Assembly: GCA_930367205.1 (NCBI GenBank)
Contig: OV884015.1
Coordinates: 4,029,513 to 4,093,512, forward strand
DNA length: 64,000 nt
Reading direction: 5' to 3'
Source: Acanthosoma haemorrhoidale
Taxonomy: Eukaryota > Arthropoda > Insecta > Hemiptera > Acanthosomatidae
The translations under genes were made by a program, and so were the position numbers. This document shows positions 10,529 to 22,790 of this stretch, one piece after another; the stretch's first letter is position 1; every line of letters starts with the position of its first letter. The notes under the pieces are model-generated. The model saw only the letters and a program-made list of their open reading frames with translations. It did no database searches and was not told the origin of the DNA.

Positions 10529-11153
10529 GTTAAAACTGACCGTAAACTGACATTTGTGAACGAAATCACACGGAATTTCTTTCTATAGCAACCTAAAGGT
10601 ATCGACTACCGAATCTGAAAAGAAAAAAATTCTAACATTAACAAAAGAACAAGGAAACAAACATAACGCTTTCTGGGCAAGCCAATATATTCGCATACAA
10701 AAGGTTGCTATGTATTACCTTGTGCTGGGATACATCTGTGTGAGGGAACTCTTGGATCACTGAAGGTGGACCCGCTATGGTTCAGGAGAATACTATCTAC
10801 CTAAGGTTCAGTATTTTGATGCTTATGCTTCAAAATTAACTTTTTTTCAACTCATTTTATTTCTGATATTTACATAGTAAAACTAATCTTGTGCTAATAA
10901 GAAAAAAACAAAAACTTCAATCATTGCTCTGGGCTATGTAAAATCTGAAAATGAAAAGTACTCGGACATTTTAATTTAGGAAAAAATATAAATAAAAACC
11001 CGCCAAAAAGATGTCAATACAAAAATATTTCTTTATAATATATGTTGTGCCCTTGCTTATTTTTTCTAACAATATTATGAAGTAATACACTACTTCGCTG
11101 TGATTACTTTTTCATTGCTATCGCTTTTAAAATGCCTAGAATATATCAGCCTC
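10529..11153. other. AT-rich spacer
   Basis: No coding or RNA feature is visible. The 5' end of the mariner remnant lies in its first 100 bases or so. Confidence 0.5.
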
Positions 11154-12252
11154 CTAGAGAGCTGAGCTCCGCCTCATCCCCTAAGGCGTGGATCGGGACA
11201 TGACGGCCATCAAAAGTTACAGGCCTATCAGCCTCCTACCCGTCATGAGCAAAGTCCTGGAGCGGTTGATGCATACGGCGATGCGGGAGACATTCCAAAG
11301 AGCAGACAACCAAGTTCGTGCTGGTTATGACCTTTGACATTTCCTCCGCCTTTGACAGGGTGTGGTGGCCCTACGTTCTAAGAGAGCTGCAGGGTCTGGG
11401 GTGCCCCAGTAATATGTATGAACTGGCCAGGAGCTATTTAAGCGAACGTAGGGCGGTCATAAGGGGAGAGGCGTATGAGGTAGAATCACCAGTGGAGCGA
11501 GGGTGCCCCCAAGGCTCAGTACTGGGTCCTGCCCTTTGGAAGATAATATTTAACAAAGTCCTTGTGACCCTGGAGGAAAATGGTTTCCCCGCGGTAGCAT
11601 ACGTGGACGACCTTGCGACTACTATCGCGGGGAACTCGAGAGCGGAAGTGGTGAGAAGATCGTGCGCCTATGCAAGCGCCGTGGAGCGGTGGTGCACTAG
11701 CATGAATGCGGACCATTTGACCATGGCTGCGGAAAAGACTGCTGTCACCCTGGTTAGAGGGAAAATTTACCGTGCCCACCCGATGAGGCTGGACCTTGGC
11801 GAAGGAAGAAGGATTGCTGTGGGCGCGGAGGTGAAGTACCTGGGTGCGAGACTGGGTAAACGCCTTAGCCTCTCGCCCCACCTTGGCGACAGAGTGACAG
11901 CTGTCGCCAATAACTTTGCGAGGATAGGGGGAGCAATGTGGGGTGTAAAATTCCCAGTCTCCAGGACCCTCTACCAGGCGGTCATATTAGGAATCATGAG
12001 GTATGCGTCGCAGTCATGGTCGGCGCACCTGAATAAAGGCGATCTTCGAAGAATTCAGAGAGTGGCACTGATCAGGGTCACAAGGACATATCGGACCATA
12101 TCCTTCAAGGCGGTGGAGGTAGATCTCGTTCTCCAGGAGCAGCGCCTCAGGACCAAGGTAAAGAGAGGGCTCACGGAAGAACTCCCACTGTCACGGTGAG
12201 AAGAATAACCCAAGGTGCGTTGACCGATGCAAAGACCCATTGCACGGAATAC
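11154..12252 (+). mobile_element. R1-clade element, copy C: truncated, internally deleted, plus strand
   Basis: This is a fragment of the same family as copies A and B, in the opposite orientation. It begins inside the reverse transcriptase ('gagctgagctccgcc') and ends in the 3'UTR ('...cacggaatac'), so both ends are lost. About 100 bp are missing after 'ccaaagagcagac' (near 11,308). The C-terminal knuckle region is also missing: the sequence jumps at about 12,198 from the ELPLS codons straight into 3'UTR sequence. No poly(A) tail or target-site duplication is visible, so the piece may have been carried here by rearrangement or trimmed after insertion. Confidence 0.88.
11318..12199 (+). pseudogene. 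Reverse transcriptase segment of R1 copy C (open 293-codon frame)
   Basis: This is the longest uninterrupted reverse transcriptase frame in the window. It keeps FDISSAFDRVWW (motif A Asp), PVERGCPQGSVLGP, and the catalytic YVDD (codons at about 11,598-11,615), followed by the thumb region (VKYLGARLGKRLSL). Relative to copies A and B it has five extra codons (NADHL) after SMNAD's start and lacks the codons for HIKY before LGDRV. Without the endonuclease, the fingers or the C-terminal domain it cannot work alone. The open frame probably reflects youth of the copy more than selection. Confidence 0.82.
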
Positions 12253-13087
12253 TTCAGATTCCTTGGTCGTTCTATCATCAGGTCGTTCTGGGCAAATGGA
12301 AATGCCACCACTGGAAGTGTTTTCATACATATGATTCTTACTTAAAGCTCGTCGTTGAAAATGAAAGTTTATGGAACATCACTTGTTGATTCCTAAACAT
12401 AACCTACCTAAAAAGGTTACAAACTGAACTTTTACTCTTTGACAGTATGCGGAAGCACCAGTCGGAGGTTTAGAATCAATGCCCGTTTCATTCTCATAGC
12501 AGAGGCATGGACTTTAAATCCATTTGAAACAGTTAATGCCCCAAAGTTACTCTACTTGTCACAAAGTAACAGAGGTTCTGGCAAAAGTTCATCATCACTA
12601 ATGAGTGAAGTTTTTAAAATCTCGATTGACTCATCCTCATCTATAGCTTTGGTTATTACGTTATGTTAATAGTGATGGCTCCAATGTCATTATCGCATCT
12701 AGATCCAAGAAAAACTTGCAGGCGATGATGTAATCTTGTTAACGGCGTCCTCTAAACAAGATATCAAAGCTGTTGGAGAAAAGGAGGAAATTAGACAAAT
12801 GTGCATGTATGGGTCTGGTAGATTGACGGAGAAGTCATAAAGAATATAATTCCCACAGCGATGTATTCCTCTGCACATTCTGTATGTAGTATCGCTAAAT
12901 CACTGAAAATAATCATGAATTAGAATGACATGGTGCAAAAGTAGACACCTCAATTAGAACTCCACAAGTCATGCACAGCCGTGATTGAGTTTTGCCATCT
13001 TTGAAGTGAGGTAGCACTAGCTGGATTCAAGTGATTATGGAGGCTGGAATCGATTTCTTTGGATTCGACTTCTGTGCAGGCAGTCTT
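12253..13087 (-). other. Possible downstream remains of a THAP-type gene or transposon; nothing firm
   Basis: This stretch has short minus-strand segments such as NVITKAIDEDESIEILK (near 12,620-12,665) that look protein-like but are broken by stops. They lie downstream of, and in the same orientation as, the THAP-like fragment at 13,088-13,327, so they could be its remainder. I cannot assign a family. Confidence 0.25.
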
Positions 13088-13327
13088 TCACACGCATTTT
13101 ATCTGGGAAAAAAATTTAAAAGGAACCTTTATTTTGTGTTCGAAACACTTGACGGACCTTGAATTTTTCATTTTCAATTCCGTAAATTGTTGTGAAGAAG
13201 GTAAAACTCCAATGATTTTATGATTCAATTCAGCCGACACGTGAAGATTAGATAAATTCACTGATGGAAGCGTGCCCCTTTCCTCATTGTGTTTGCGCAG
13301 GCAGATCAAACAAATGACCCTCGTCAA
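13088..13327 (-). pseudogene. THAP-like zinc-finger fragment
   Basis: An open 79-codon frame opens with CLICLRKHNEERG and ends with SVKCFEHK. This gives C-x2-C, then about 51 residues, then C-x2-H, which is the spacing of the THAP DNA-binding zinc finger (C-x2-4-C-x35-53-C-x2-H). THAP fingers are found at the N-terminus of P-element transposases and of many chromatin proteins. The invariant Trp and the AVPTIF box are not evident, so this is either a decayed copy or a chance match. It starts at ATG 13,325-13,327. Confidence 0.4.
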
Positions 13328-14334
13328 GAAGTAGATAGAAAAAACAAATATTTGTCCTATGGTGAAATAACTCTAAAACTGACATATTAAGTCACGCGAG
13401 AGAAGTTAGAATTTAAATTTACTCTTATCGCCTTATGGAATTAAATAATTACTCGTTCTAAATAGATGAAAAAACGACATAGCCTGATTTAAATGCTTAA
13501 TGTCTCTAAAAAAAGTTTTAAATGTATGTATATATATGGCTCTGTTATAGTCTAAGCCAATTTTTTAATGAAATCAAAAGGTACCGGCTTTGAATTCTGG
13601 ACAATGTTGCTATTTTTTCTCTTTAACCAATTATGAATACTGAACAGATTATGAATACTGTTTATTCCAGTTTATCGCCTCAGGGTCACAATTTAAGTAT
13701 TCTATCTTAAATGTTAAACTCCTCTCTTGATGGGAGAGTCACTAACCCTTCAGCCAGCTGTCCTTGTTGATCAAATGCTTTTTTGTTTTGTTGCACTGTC
13801 CCACTTTCCAATTTCCGATTTATTTGCTGAAAAAAATCTAATGACGATCCTTGATCCTCTTTTTCAATTGAGGATGACTTACGTAATAGAGTCGTCTCAT
13901 TAAATATAAAACATTTTTATATTACAAACCCATATCATTTATGCGATAGTACACTTAGATATGATCAAGGATCTTGTCTTGGTTGTCATTTAATATTTTT
14001 TTAGCTCTCTAAAATTGTATTAACAGTAATACTATCTGTAATATCAAGTTATTAAATCACAAAAGTTACTGCGTTTGGATTTTTACTTTTTTGTGTTTCA
14101 AGGAAATTACTTGTTCCAAAGGATTAATTGAAAGTAATGAACATGATTTCCTTTTTTTTTTTCTTCAATTTTTCGTCTTAAAAGGATCAACTGAATACTA
14201 CATGCATGTGGATTATCAATTGTGGATAATTGTTAAACTGGGATATGATCTCGGTCGGATTAATAGTTTTTCATAGATCTTCTTCCTTAAGGATAAACCC
14301 ACATTATGTCTGCAAAATTTTAGGCGGTTCACTT
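13328..14334. other. AT-rich spacer
   Basis: No coding family is recognised. The sequence is dominated by AT-rich words. Confidence 0.5.
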
Positions 14335-14457
14335 GCGTAATATTAAAGAATTGTCTGCCTACAGATACTCTCAGAAATCTTTACTATCGTTTTCGCCAAC
14401 TAAAATTGGCATCTAAGATTGTCTAAAACAGGAGTGGGATATTAAAACACTATATAA
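14335..14457 (+). repeat. 123-bp direct repeat, copy 1
   Basis: It matches 15,535-15,657 at an offset of exactly 1,200 bp and about 90% identity by eye. The last 50 bases ('gcatctaagattgtctaaaa...') are identical. In one frame both copies read LRNIK(E/D)LS.YRYSQKSLLS-like residues and stop at the same TAA. This resembles the C-terminus of a Tc1/mariner transposase, but weakly. Confidence 0.75.
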
Positions 14458-14678
14458 CAGTTGGCTTTTTTTAAGTAAATTCTGGGCTTTATTAAATGTA
14501 CTAGCAAGCACTATTGGAAACATAATTCTTTTACGTTTTCAATCTCCATATTACAAAACTATGTCTATGATAAGTTTGCCTCTAGCACTAAGGCTCCAAC
14601 GAGGTCGTGGCTATTTCTTGCGGTGAAATTTAAGTACCTTGGAAATATGTTGTGGTCTAAGTATCCGGGATGTGCATG

Positions 14679-15410
14679 TTTTTTTTTGTTTTTTTTTTTT
14701 TTTCTTAGCTCTCAAACTTATAAAATAGGATGTGGGAAAAATAAAGGAAAATTATTTTGGGCTAATGAGTGCCTTTCACTAAGGGGAGTCCCCCATTTGA
14801 AGGATATAGGGTGTGGAATGCCTAAAGGAGGCGGGTGGAATCGGGATGGTAGTGAGAGTCTACCGAGGGTGGAGCCTAGGGGTACCTAGGCAATGGTTTG
14901 TAGTCGGCCAGGTCAAGCCTGGCCCGCCCCGGCAGGGGCCTGAAATAAGTCGGCTTCTCGGCCGGAAGGTCGACCCTGCTTGAACAGGTAGATGGGGTCT
15001 TGTAGTTTCGGTTGAGTCGGCCGGGAGATCGGCCTTGATCTCTCGGCTGGGTGTTGATCTTCAGTCTCCGTCAGGGGGCTAGGGTTCGATCACGTCCATC
15101 TGTCTCCAGGCTTCGGCGGTCCAGCAGTGCTTCCATCGGACGGGCATTGGTGGTGGTTGAAGATCGGAGAATAGTGGGTTGTGGCTGTGTTGGAGTGAGT
15201 CGAAAAATTTGATGTGCCTTCTCTTGATGAAATCTTGGATGGTGAACACTTCAAATTTTTTATGTGTCTCGTCTGCCTTCATTCGGTCGAACGGGGTATG
15301 TTTGAGGGAGGTGCGGAGAACTCTGTTCTGAAATTGCTGGAGCGTTTTGAGAGTGTTTGGTGCATGGTTAGCCACATTGCCATTTATTGCCTATGGATCT
15401 CCATAAGAGT
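14679..15410 (-). mobile_element. 5'-truncated LINE 3' end with poly(A) tail
   Basis: On the minus strand, 15,079-15,375 encodes the C-terminal end of a Jockey/CR1-type reverse transcriptase protein: ANHAPNTLKTLQQFQNRVLR followed by a basic segment (FIKRRHIKFFDSLQHS). Next comes a GC-rich 3'UTR (about 14,760-15,078) and a 25-nt poly(T) tract with one G (14,679-14,703), which is the poly(A) tail. The element begins abruptly at about 15,410. That is typical of incomplete reverse transcription. I found no clear target-site duplication. It lies between the two 123-bp direct repeats. Confidence 0.72.
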
Positions 15411-15534
15411 ATTAAACAAGTGCTTGATAGGAATTCCGTGGATTGCTTAAAATTCCAATCCCTAGTCATCATGGTACTTCTTATTCGGTTAGGGAGTGTG
15501 TGCCTCTTCCAGAATACTTTTCCAGGTGGCAGCT

Positions 15535-15657
15535 TCGTAATATTAAAGATTTATCTGTCCACAGATATCCACAGAAATCTTTACTCTCGCTTTCGCCAAC
15601 TGAAATTGGCATCTAAGATTGTCTAAAACAGGAGTGGGATATTAAAAGAATTCACCC
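15535..15657 (+). repeat. 123-bp direct repeat, copy 2
   Basis: Partner of 14,335-14,457. Together they bracket the LINE fragment at 14,679-15,410. Their divergence of about 10% suggests they are two copies of an older repeat, not a fresh target duplication. Confidence 0.75.
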
Positions 15658-17003
15658 TTCCTTCAATTTTCTTTTTACAATTTCAATTCTAATTTCAAGT
15701 GAATTCGAGGAACTTTTCATCTGCCTTGGTTCCTTGCCTTCGCCCTTTTATGCGCTGAGCAAGCAAGTGACTTGTACCAGCTTAGTTATTATCTTATATT
15801 ATTTTATAATTTTTTTCATGTTATTATGTGGATGTATTTATTTCAAAGAATAAGCCGAAGCAAGTTTATTTGCTTCCTTCTTTCTGTTTAACAAGAAAAA
15901 AAAAAGCACATGAAAGCAAATTGCAAAAGCCAAATTATGCGAATTACTTTCGCCGTTTTCAAATACAATCGGCTAATCCTAGCTAATAAATGTTATCTAG
16001 CTTTGTATTAGCACACGGAAAAAAAAAACAATTTTATCAGTATGCTTTAACGCAATAAAAATGTTATTGGAGGGTTTTGAAATGGGGGCCCTTGAGGCAA
16101 GGATGGTCGGAAAGCGTGTTGTCTTAATTACAAATTACATTCGTGTTGTGCGCTCCCATGTCCAAAGCTTAGGGTATGAATAAATAAATAAATTCATCAC
16201 GTAATTCGTCTAACAGATGACTGGATTAAAGAAAAGACAACTCCTGTGCTCTTTCGTGAAGAAAGCTCCAAACAATGGTTTGCTTTTACCTTAAACTTAT
16301 GACATGGCAACTTGTCGACCGCCTAACACTGGCAATAAAACCATAATTAAGTCCCTGTGAGGATAATGATGAGGTAATGCTAAGATAGGGTCCTTTTGTC
16401 TCCATGGCTCCGTATGGGGACAGGACAGACCACGAAGATGGCAGCTCTTGGACTTGCTGTCTTCATTTGGGCAAGCTATATCCCAGTTTTATTAACTTGT
16501 CTACGAGTTATTCTACTTCGTCATTTGTTGTCTAAAATAGTTATTTATTTGTCTGCCTGCTTGGTTTTCGTTGTCCATTCGTTAAGGACCTATCATGTTT
16601 TGCTATCTCTCGTTTAACTTAAAGTAGAACCGTGAAGATTCGTGTTTTTTCGGAGTTATTCGCTTGGATTCAGATTAATTCGGAGTGAAAGGGCCATAAG
16701 AGAGCAAGTGAAGAAATCCAATGAGGCACGGAGCAATCCTGTTTGGAGATCTCCACTTCTGCCAATCTTCTCGGAGAAAGTTCTTTTTTATTTCTAGTAG
16801 CTGAGTGTTTTAAGTCAGTTTAATTTTTATGTTAGGAGTTCTATTAGAACGTTAGAATATTCTCTGCAGAATTTGAAATATCATTGGGCAAACCGTTAAT
16901 TAACAGTGTACATCTGTTCCAACGCATCTTCCAACCAAAAACTACAATTAAATCGTGACGGAACGAAAAGACGGATCGATAACTGGACATACAACTGACC
17001 ACA
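15658..17003. other. Intergenic stretch
   Basis: No gene is recognised. The open frame at 16,396-16,617 is hydrophobic and cysteine-rich but has no family resemblance. Confidence 0.5.
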
Positions 17004-17360
17004 AGGAACATGACTAGATACTATAAGGAACATGACTAGATACTATAAGGATCATGACTAGATACTATAAGGATCATGACTAGATACTATAAGGATCATG
17101 ACTAGATACAATAAGGATCATGACTAGATACTATAAGGATCATGACTAGATACTGTAAGGATCATGACTAGATACTATAAGGATCATGACTAGATACTAT
17201 AAGGATCATGACTAGATACTATAAGGATCATGACTAGATACTATAAGGATCATGACTAGATACTATAAGGATCATGACTAGATACTATAAGGAACATGAC
17301 TAGATACAATAAGGAACATGACTAGATACTATATGGAACATGACTAAATACTATGGTATT
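17004..17360. repeat. 22-bp minisatellite, 16 units
   Basis: The unit GGATCATGACTAGATACTAT plus AA repeats 16 times with exact 22-bp spacing (phase marker CATGACTAG at 17,009, 17,031 and so on to 17,339). Outer units carry GGAACATG and inner units GGATCATG, so the array is polarised: one variant was amplified in the centre and older variants sit at the edges. There are no spacers between units, so it is not a CRISPR array. Confidence 0.95.
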
Positions 17361-20300
17361 ATGTATCATGATACAACTGATACAGGTTATATTTTTTATC
17401 TGATTTAAGAATTGAACAGTTACTCGATGCCCTGACTTCCGCTGTAACCAGCCAACCCGTCACTCCTCTACTATCGATGTTATAAATATCTATGAAAACT
17501 TTTGGATTACAAAAACATTTAACGAAACATTGATGTATCAATGTTTTACTACGTACTCTAAATTATAAATTTAACTTCAATTATAATTTTAAAATATTTT
17601 TAATACAAAGGTATAGATCAAAATGTATAATTAATTATCTAAAGCTTTAATTAATTTATTCTATATACGACATCATTTTGACCGTACATCTTAAACGAAA
17701 TCCCATTTATTTACGTAACAATATTTTGTAAAATGAACATTTAGTTAAAAATGATAAAAATAATTAATTAAAAAGATTCCAAACTTAATATTTAGTCGCA
17801 ATTATAATTTTATTAGATAATTGAAATGCGTCAAAATTTTCCGTATTATTGTAAGCTAGTTTCATCTCACTTACTTCGAAAAGGAAGATGTGAAAAATAT
17901 CCAAATAAATATGTCCTTTGTCCTTTATTGCCCCCCCCCCCCTGTATATCCCCTTGTTATTATAAATTATGGAAATCAGTATAGACTACATAAATGAATC
18001 TGTTTGCAATAAATAATTATATGGCCATAAACCATTTCTAGTTTATAACCGTATGCCATTGTTACTCATTGAGAACTTATATATTATTATTCATGGGAAT
18101 CCATGTTGTGTAAATACTTAAATAAAGCCCTTTTTATTAGGCATTGTATTTAAATAGTATTCAATAAAATATTAATTTATGGCTACTTAATTTAATCTCT
18201 GGGACTGTACATTGTCTAGAATCTATGCCCATTATATTTGCATAAAGTATGTATTGTTCGCCCAGTTCATAGTGAGGTCGCTAATGCGCAGGCCTTCCCC
18301 CGCCACAGGTTCTCTAAATTAATAATTTGGGAGACGACGGGAATTAATAGTAAACAATTACACAATTTTGATTTGAATTCAATCAGGAAAAATGGCCTTT
18401 TGACCATTTTTTATTTTTAATGGTAGATAACTGTATCTGTTGTGGTCGGATAGTGTTCTTGTTTTTTGATTCCCGATGGTCGTTCTATTTCTTTGTTATT
18501 TAGTTAAAAAACTCGAAATGTTTGGTTTCTTATGAAGGTTAGTAATTTATTTCATGTTGTGAAGTCAGGTTTATAAATGAAAGGCAAATGTAAACAATTG
18601 ACAGTGTAATTACTTATGTTTATTGCTTAATATCCTTAGTTGACAATTAATTGACTCAAGCTGTTGGTTTGTTCACCTTCAGCCGTTCTTGCAGGTAGGA
18701 TTGTTTGCATTAAGGGAGTTAAAACTTGAACAGGGCCGGTATTCCTGACAGAGGTTTTGAGTGCGAAGTCTCAACTTGTCCTTTACCCTTTGATGGTGAT
18801 GATGGTCGTGGAGTCGATGGTTCCACCACTCACTTCAGCGAACCATAGTGTCATCATCAATAGTGGTTTGCCACATTGGAACTTGATAAGATCCAAGACG
18901 CTTATTGGAGGCAATCGAATACTTTCAATGAATTCGAGTTGGGTTTAATCAATATTGATGGAAAAGTAAAATGAACTCAATGCTCGCTTCACCTTTTCGT
19001 GTATAGTTCTATTTGAGCTTATAGTCCAGATATATCTTTAACAACTACACCTTATATTATTTATTATTTAAATATTTTAATTTGTTGAATATTATTAATA
19101 TTTATTTCATCAAGTTATTGTAAAATATAAGTAATAATTGTTAAATTTATGTTTAATGCGTATAAACAATTTCAACATTATATTTAAAACTATGTGATTA
19201 TTTCCCATTGTATATGCGTAATGTTTACCTTTTGTATTTTTCAGCATTTCTTCTTACTAACAACATTTCCCCCCTCATTTTCTATAGTTTTATTTTTAGT
19301 TTACACCACTCTTTTATATTTAACTAATCTGTAGTATATTTACTGTAAGTTTAGAAATGATTGATTTTCAAAACGAATATATTTGCAAAAAAAAATGCTA
19401 GTAAGTAGCAATATAATATGTTAAAATTTGAAACGGTGTCTTGTTAAAATCTAAGTAATCATTATTAAAATTTATGTTTTATCCGTATAAACAATTTTTC
19501 AAACTAGCATAAACGTGAGATAACTTTTGCGATTATTTCCCATTGTATATGTGTAATAAAAAACCTTTGTTTTTTTGCAGGATTTCTTGTTACTAACAAC
19601 ATTTTTTCCCTCACTATTTATATTACTTTACGATATATCGTCCGAATCCCCCCCCCCGTACTAAAATTCCTGCTGTGTATAGAAACAAAACTCCCTCCTG
19701 GTTTATACAGATTTTTATAATCGCTGGATTCCAGTTGTTGAATCGTTCGGAACATGTGCATACTCTACAGTGACGGGACAATATTTAACTACACCTAAGT
19801 TAGTCAATTTTTTGCATCTCTATGATTCTAAAATGTAAGTAATGTGCTGTAAACAATTGTGCAGGTGTTAAGAAAAAACAAATTGTAGTGACTCCCAATG
19901 GCCCATTGGTGTGCCTGCACTTGATAATGTGTTGCATTGGGAGCTAGCGGTCCTAAAACATTGAGTGAACTATCTCGGCAGTAGTTTTTTTTTATAATCA
20001 TAATGATAAATATAATATATAGTTTTGTAAAAATGGAGTCCGGTTGGATACGAGATGAACTATTTCGTGCTGGAGTGCAAGCAAACTTGGACCGGATTTG
20101 TTGTGAGATGTATCTCGGATCGGAGATGTAACATTTGACCTTTGGCCTTCTATAACTGCCTTCAGCTGTTGTCCTGTTTTTGCCACACCCTGAATTATAA
20201 AACAGATACAATATCAATTCTGTTTTTTTTTCAGTGATGTTTTTCTACCCGCAATAGGAGATAAGCCCTTTTATTTTCATATTGTCTTATGTAATTTAAG

Positions 20301-21885
20301 GTTTAATATGCAACAGTAATCTTGAAAAAAAAAAAATTGTTTTGAATCTTTTATCTTTTCCGTTTAGGTAGGGAAAAACAAAAATATTTTGAAGTTTTTG
20401 CATCAGAAGATGCATGTTGTTTTTGCTTAAAAATTCTAAATATAAACAATAAATAGTTTAAACCAATCAATTATCATTACCTTGTTAGTTTTGTTTTTTA
20501 TTCAACAAATCGTTTACTCTCAGACTTTGAAAACTTTGAAGAAAATACTTAATTTGCTATGCTGGGTTATTCAAATCGAGCAAAATCTATACACTGGTAT
20601 CTCGTTTTTAGATAAAGCGGAGCCGATTTTGACTGTTTAATTTAAGTTTGCATGTTTCATTCCGCTCCAATTTTTTATCTTAATTTATGTTAGTGATTAT
20701 TATGAAGGATACACTTTAAATTATCATCCAATAGTATAGTTAGAAAAACATCTACAAGTAGTACTTTATCAAAATTCCAATTTCAACAAATGACCTTTGA
20801 CACTACAATAAGGGATGGTAAAGTTACTTTTCATGTCGACTGTGTTGGTTCATCAAAATCTTGAAGCGATTATGGGAATAGTACCATCCTAGATAGTTTT
20901 CTTTTTATGTTTTCTATATTTATTAATAAACATGAATGTTTATTGTTACCCGGGTTTTAAACTCCCGAATTGCTCTCCCATGCATCTCCATTGCAGACAG
21001 ACTTACATGATTGTACAAATAGTCTATATTAAATACCGAGCATGAATACTTATTAACACATTATTTCCTATATATAACTCTTCATGAGGGGTCGTTTATT
21101 AACATAAATATGGCAAGGTATGAATATAAAAATTATTTCCCAGTTGGTGCCTCTGTTGCTGAAACCCAAAACCCTTGTATTTCCTGAGTTGACAATTCAC
21201 AGCAAAAGCATTGGTGTAGTCTATGAAGGAATTTTGGGGCCATCTAGGTCCAAATCGTACTCATTGGATCACTTCATCACTCTCTCTGAAGAACGTGACA
21301 CTAAATACTTCTTAATAACCCAAATAAATTACCTTGTATACCACGATAGAAGCAATTGTCATTTTAGAGATAATTCAAGTAAACCGTAAACGGTGATCAC
21401 CGCTAACAGTTGGATGACACTGCTTTTAGATCTCGTGGCTGAAAATAACCGTGTGTTTGTAAACTCATGATGACCATCAAGCCAATGACTGGGCTAGCTA
21501 GCATCACTCGATGATGGTACTTGCTGAAGGTAGATCTTTGGCGCCTTTAATGAGCCTGTGTGTACTAGCCCCACTACTCAGGGTCAGGTGTGAACGGTGT
21601 TCTCTCATGTCATCGTAGAGTGTCAAAGACTTGGCTTAATGGCTCACAGTTCTCTTCGTCGGGGAGTTAACGTATACCGCACGACTGCAGTTTGACCCAG
21701 CAAAAATGAAAACGTAAGGATTCCTGATTTTGAAAAGAAAAAAAAAAATCGAGGAAACCCTAATAAATAGTTGTATACTCCGGTATTCCCGTAGGAGCCT
21801 CATTCTCGTAGTCGAGAACACATTTATGACTTTTTAGCTTGCTACATAGTTCGTGTTATTTCGTTGTGCATATTTAGTGTCATCA
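17361..21885. other. Long AT-rich region with interspersed-repeat fragments
   Basis: No coding family is recognised across 4.5 kb. There are poly(C) tracts (about 17,931-17,942 and 19,650-19,658), a repeat at 17,930-18,010, and near-duplicated AT-rich words (for example the 'gcgtataaacaatttc' blocks near 19,160 and 19,480, with similar flanks about 320-350 bp apart). The last point suggests an old local duplication at 19,090-19,270 / 19,440-19,620. Confidence 0.45.
17930..18010 (+). repeat. Interspersed repeat copy (family of positions 1 and 27.3 kb)
   Basis: A poly(C) run, TATATCCCCTT, then TTATAAATTATGGAAATCAG and a tail 'taaatgaatctgtttgca'. The same order occurs inverted at 27,285-27,385. 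It is non-coding and MITE- or SINE-like. Confidence 0.65.
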
Positions 21886-22790
21886 TGTAAACTAATAACA
21901 ACAACTTTATTATGATAAAATTACAATCCGCCTCAATGGGAATTAAGTAATTGTGATAAATATTTTCATTCATACTATATTTACAGTTTTCATTCACTCG
22001 CTCATTCATACAGTATTTAAAAACAGCCAAGAGACCTCCCAAATCCACAAGGTTGTCACCTCCCTCGCGTGCGAAAGAGGAAGTGGAGTGCCGGGAAGTC
22101 CCCCACGCTCCTACGTCAGCCGCGTCACGCGATACTACCCAGTGGAGGCTGACGGAGAGCGTGAGAGCCACAGACGCTCAGGGCATGATTGGAGAAGCTG
22201 GCCATTGCCAGTACCACTACTGGTCATCATACATGATTATAGGGTTGGGTGGTGCAGAATAATTACTGTGCTAGGGGATTAGTGAGGGGGTAAGGTAACT
22301 ATGGAATTTCATGAACTTGGAAGGGATGAGTTCAAGAATGTAGGGTATATTAAGACCGTTATGAAGGGTTTTGTTGCTGACGTAATAACGGGCATTTACT
22401 ATTGTTCTCAGGACTTTTGATCGAAAGGATTGGATACGCTTGATGTTCGACTTCTTTGTGGCCCCCATAGCTCTATTCCGTATGTTCAGATTGGCTTAAG
22501 TATAACTTCGTAGATTAGTAATTTATTTTCTATTGAGAGATGGTATGTCCTTTGAAGTAGTCTGTACAGTTGTCCCAAGCGTCTGTTGAGTTCTTGTCTT
22601 TTTAGCCTCGTATGTGGGTTCCAGGTCATCCGTTTGTCGAGATGGAAGCCTATGTACCGTACTAACTCGGATACAGGAAGAAAAATGGAATTTATAGGAA
22701 CTAGTTTGAAGACTTACGGCAGAGGGCGAAGGTAATGTGGGAACATTTGTCATATAAACCGTCGAAATGATTTTTTCACATTCCAACATT
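21886..22790 (-). mobile_element. Jockey-like non-LTR element, 3' end (copy D)
   Basis: The minus strand encodes the last part of a Jockey-type reverse transcriptase protein. Around 22,600-22,660 it reads LDKRMTWNPHIR; then, across a frameshift, an IELWG-like block; then at 22,271-22,468 ATKKSNIKRIQSFRSKVLR and LHNGLNIPYILE. A 3'UTR of about 380 bp and an AATAAAG signal close to 21,890-21,910 follow. Copies E (48,038-48,514) and F (49,118-49,640) share the 3'UTR block beginning 'gagacctcccaaatccaca'. The 5' part is missing, which is usual for dead-on-arrival copies. Frameshifts and stops make it non-coding. Confidence 0.82.

Noticed and set aside
17930..17945. Poly(C)/poly(G) runs (also at 2.2, 19.65, 25.6, 26.45, 33.8, 39.97 and 55.95 kb) as structured regulatory elements
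   Set aside because: They are simple homopolymers without the spaced G-tracts needed for a clear quadruplex, and their lengths may be unreliable in the assembly.
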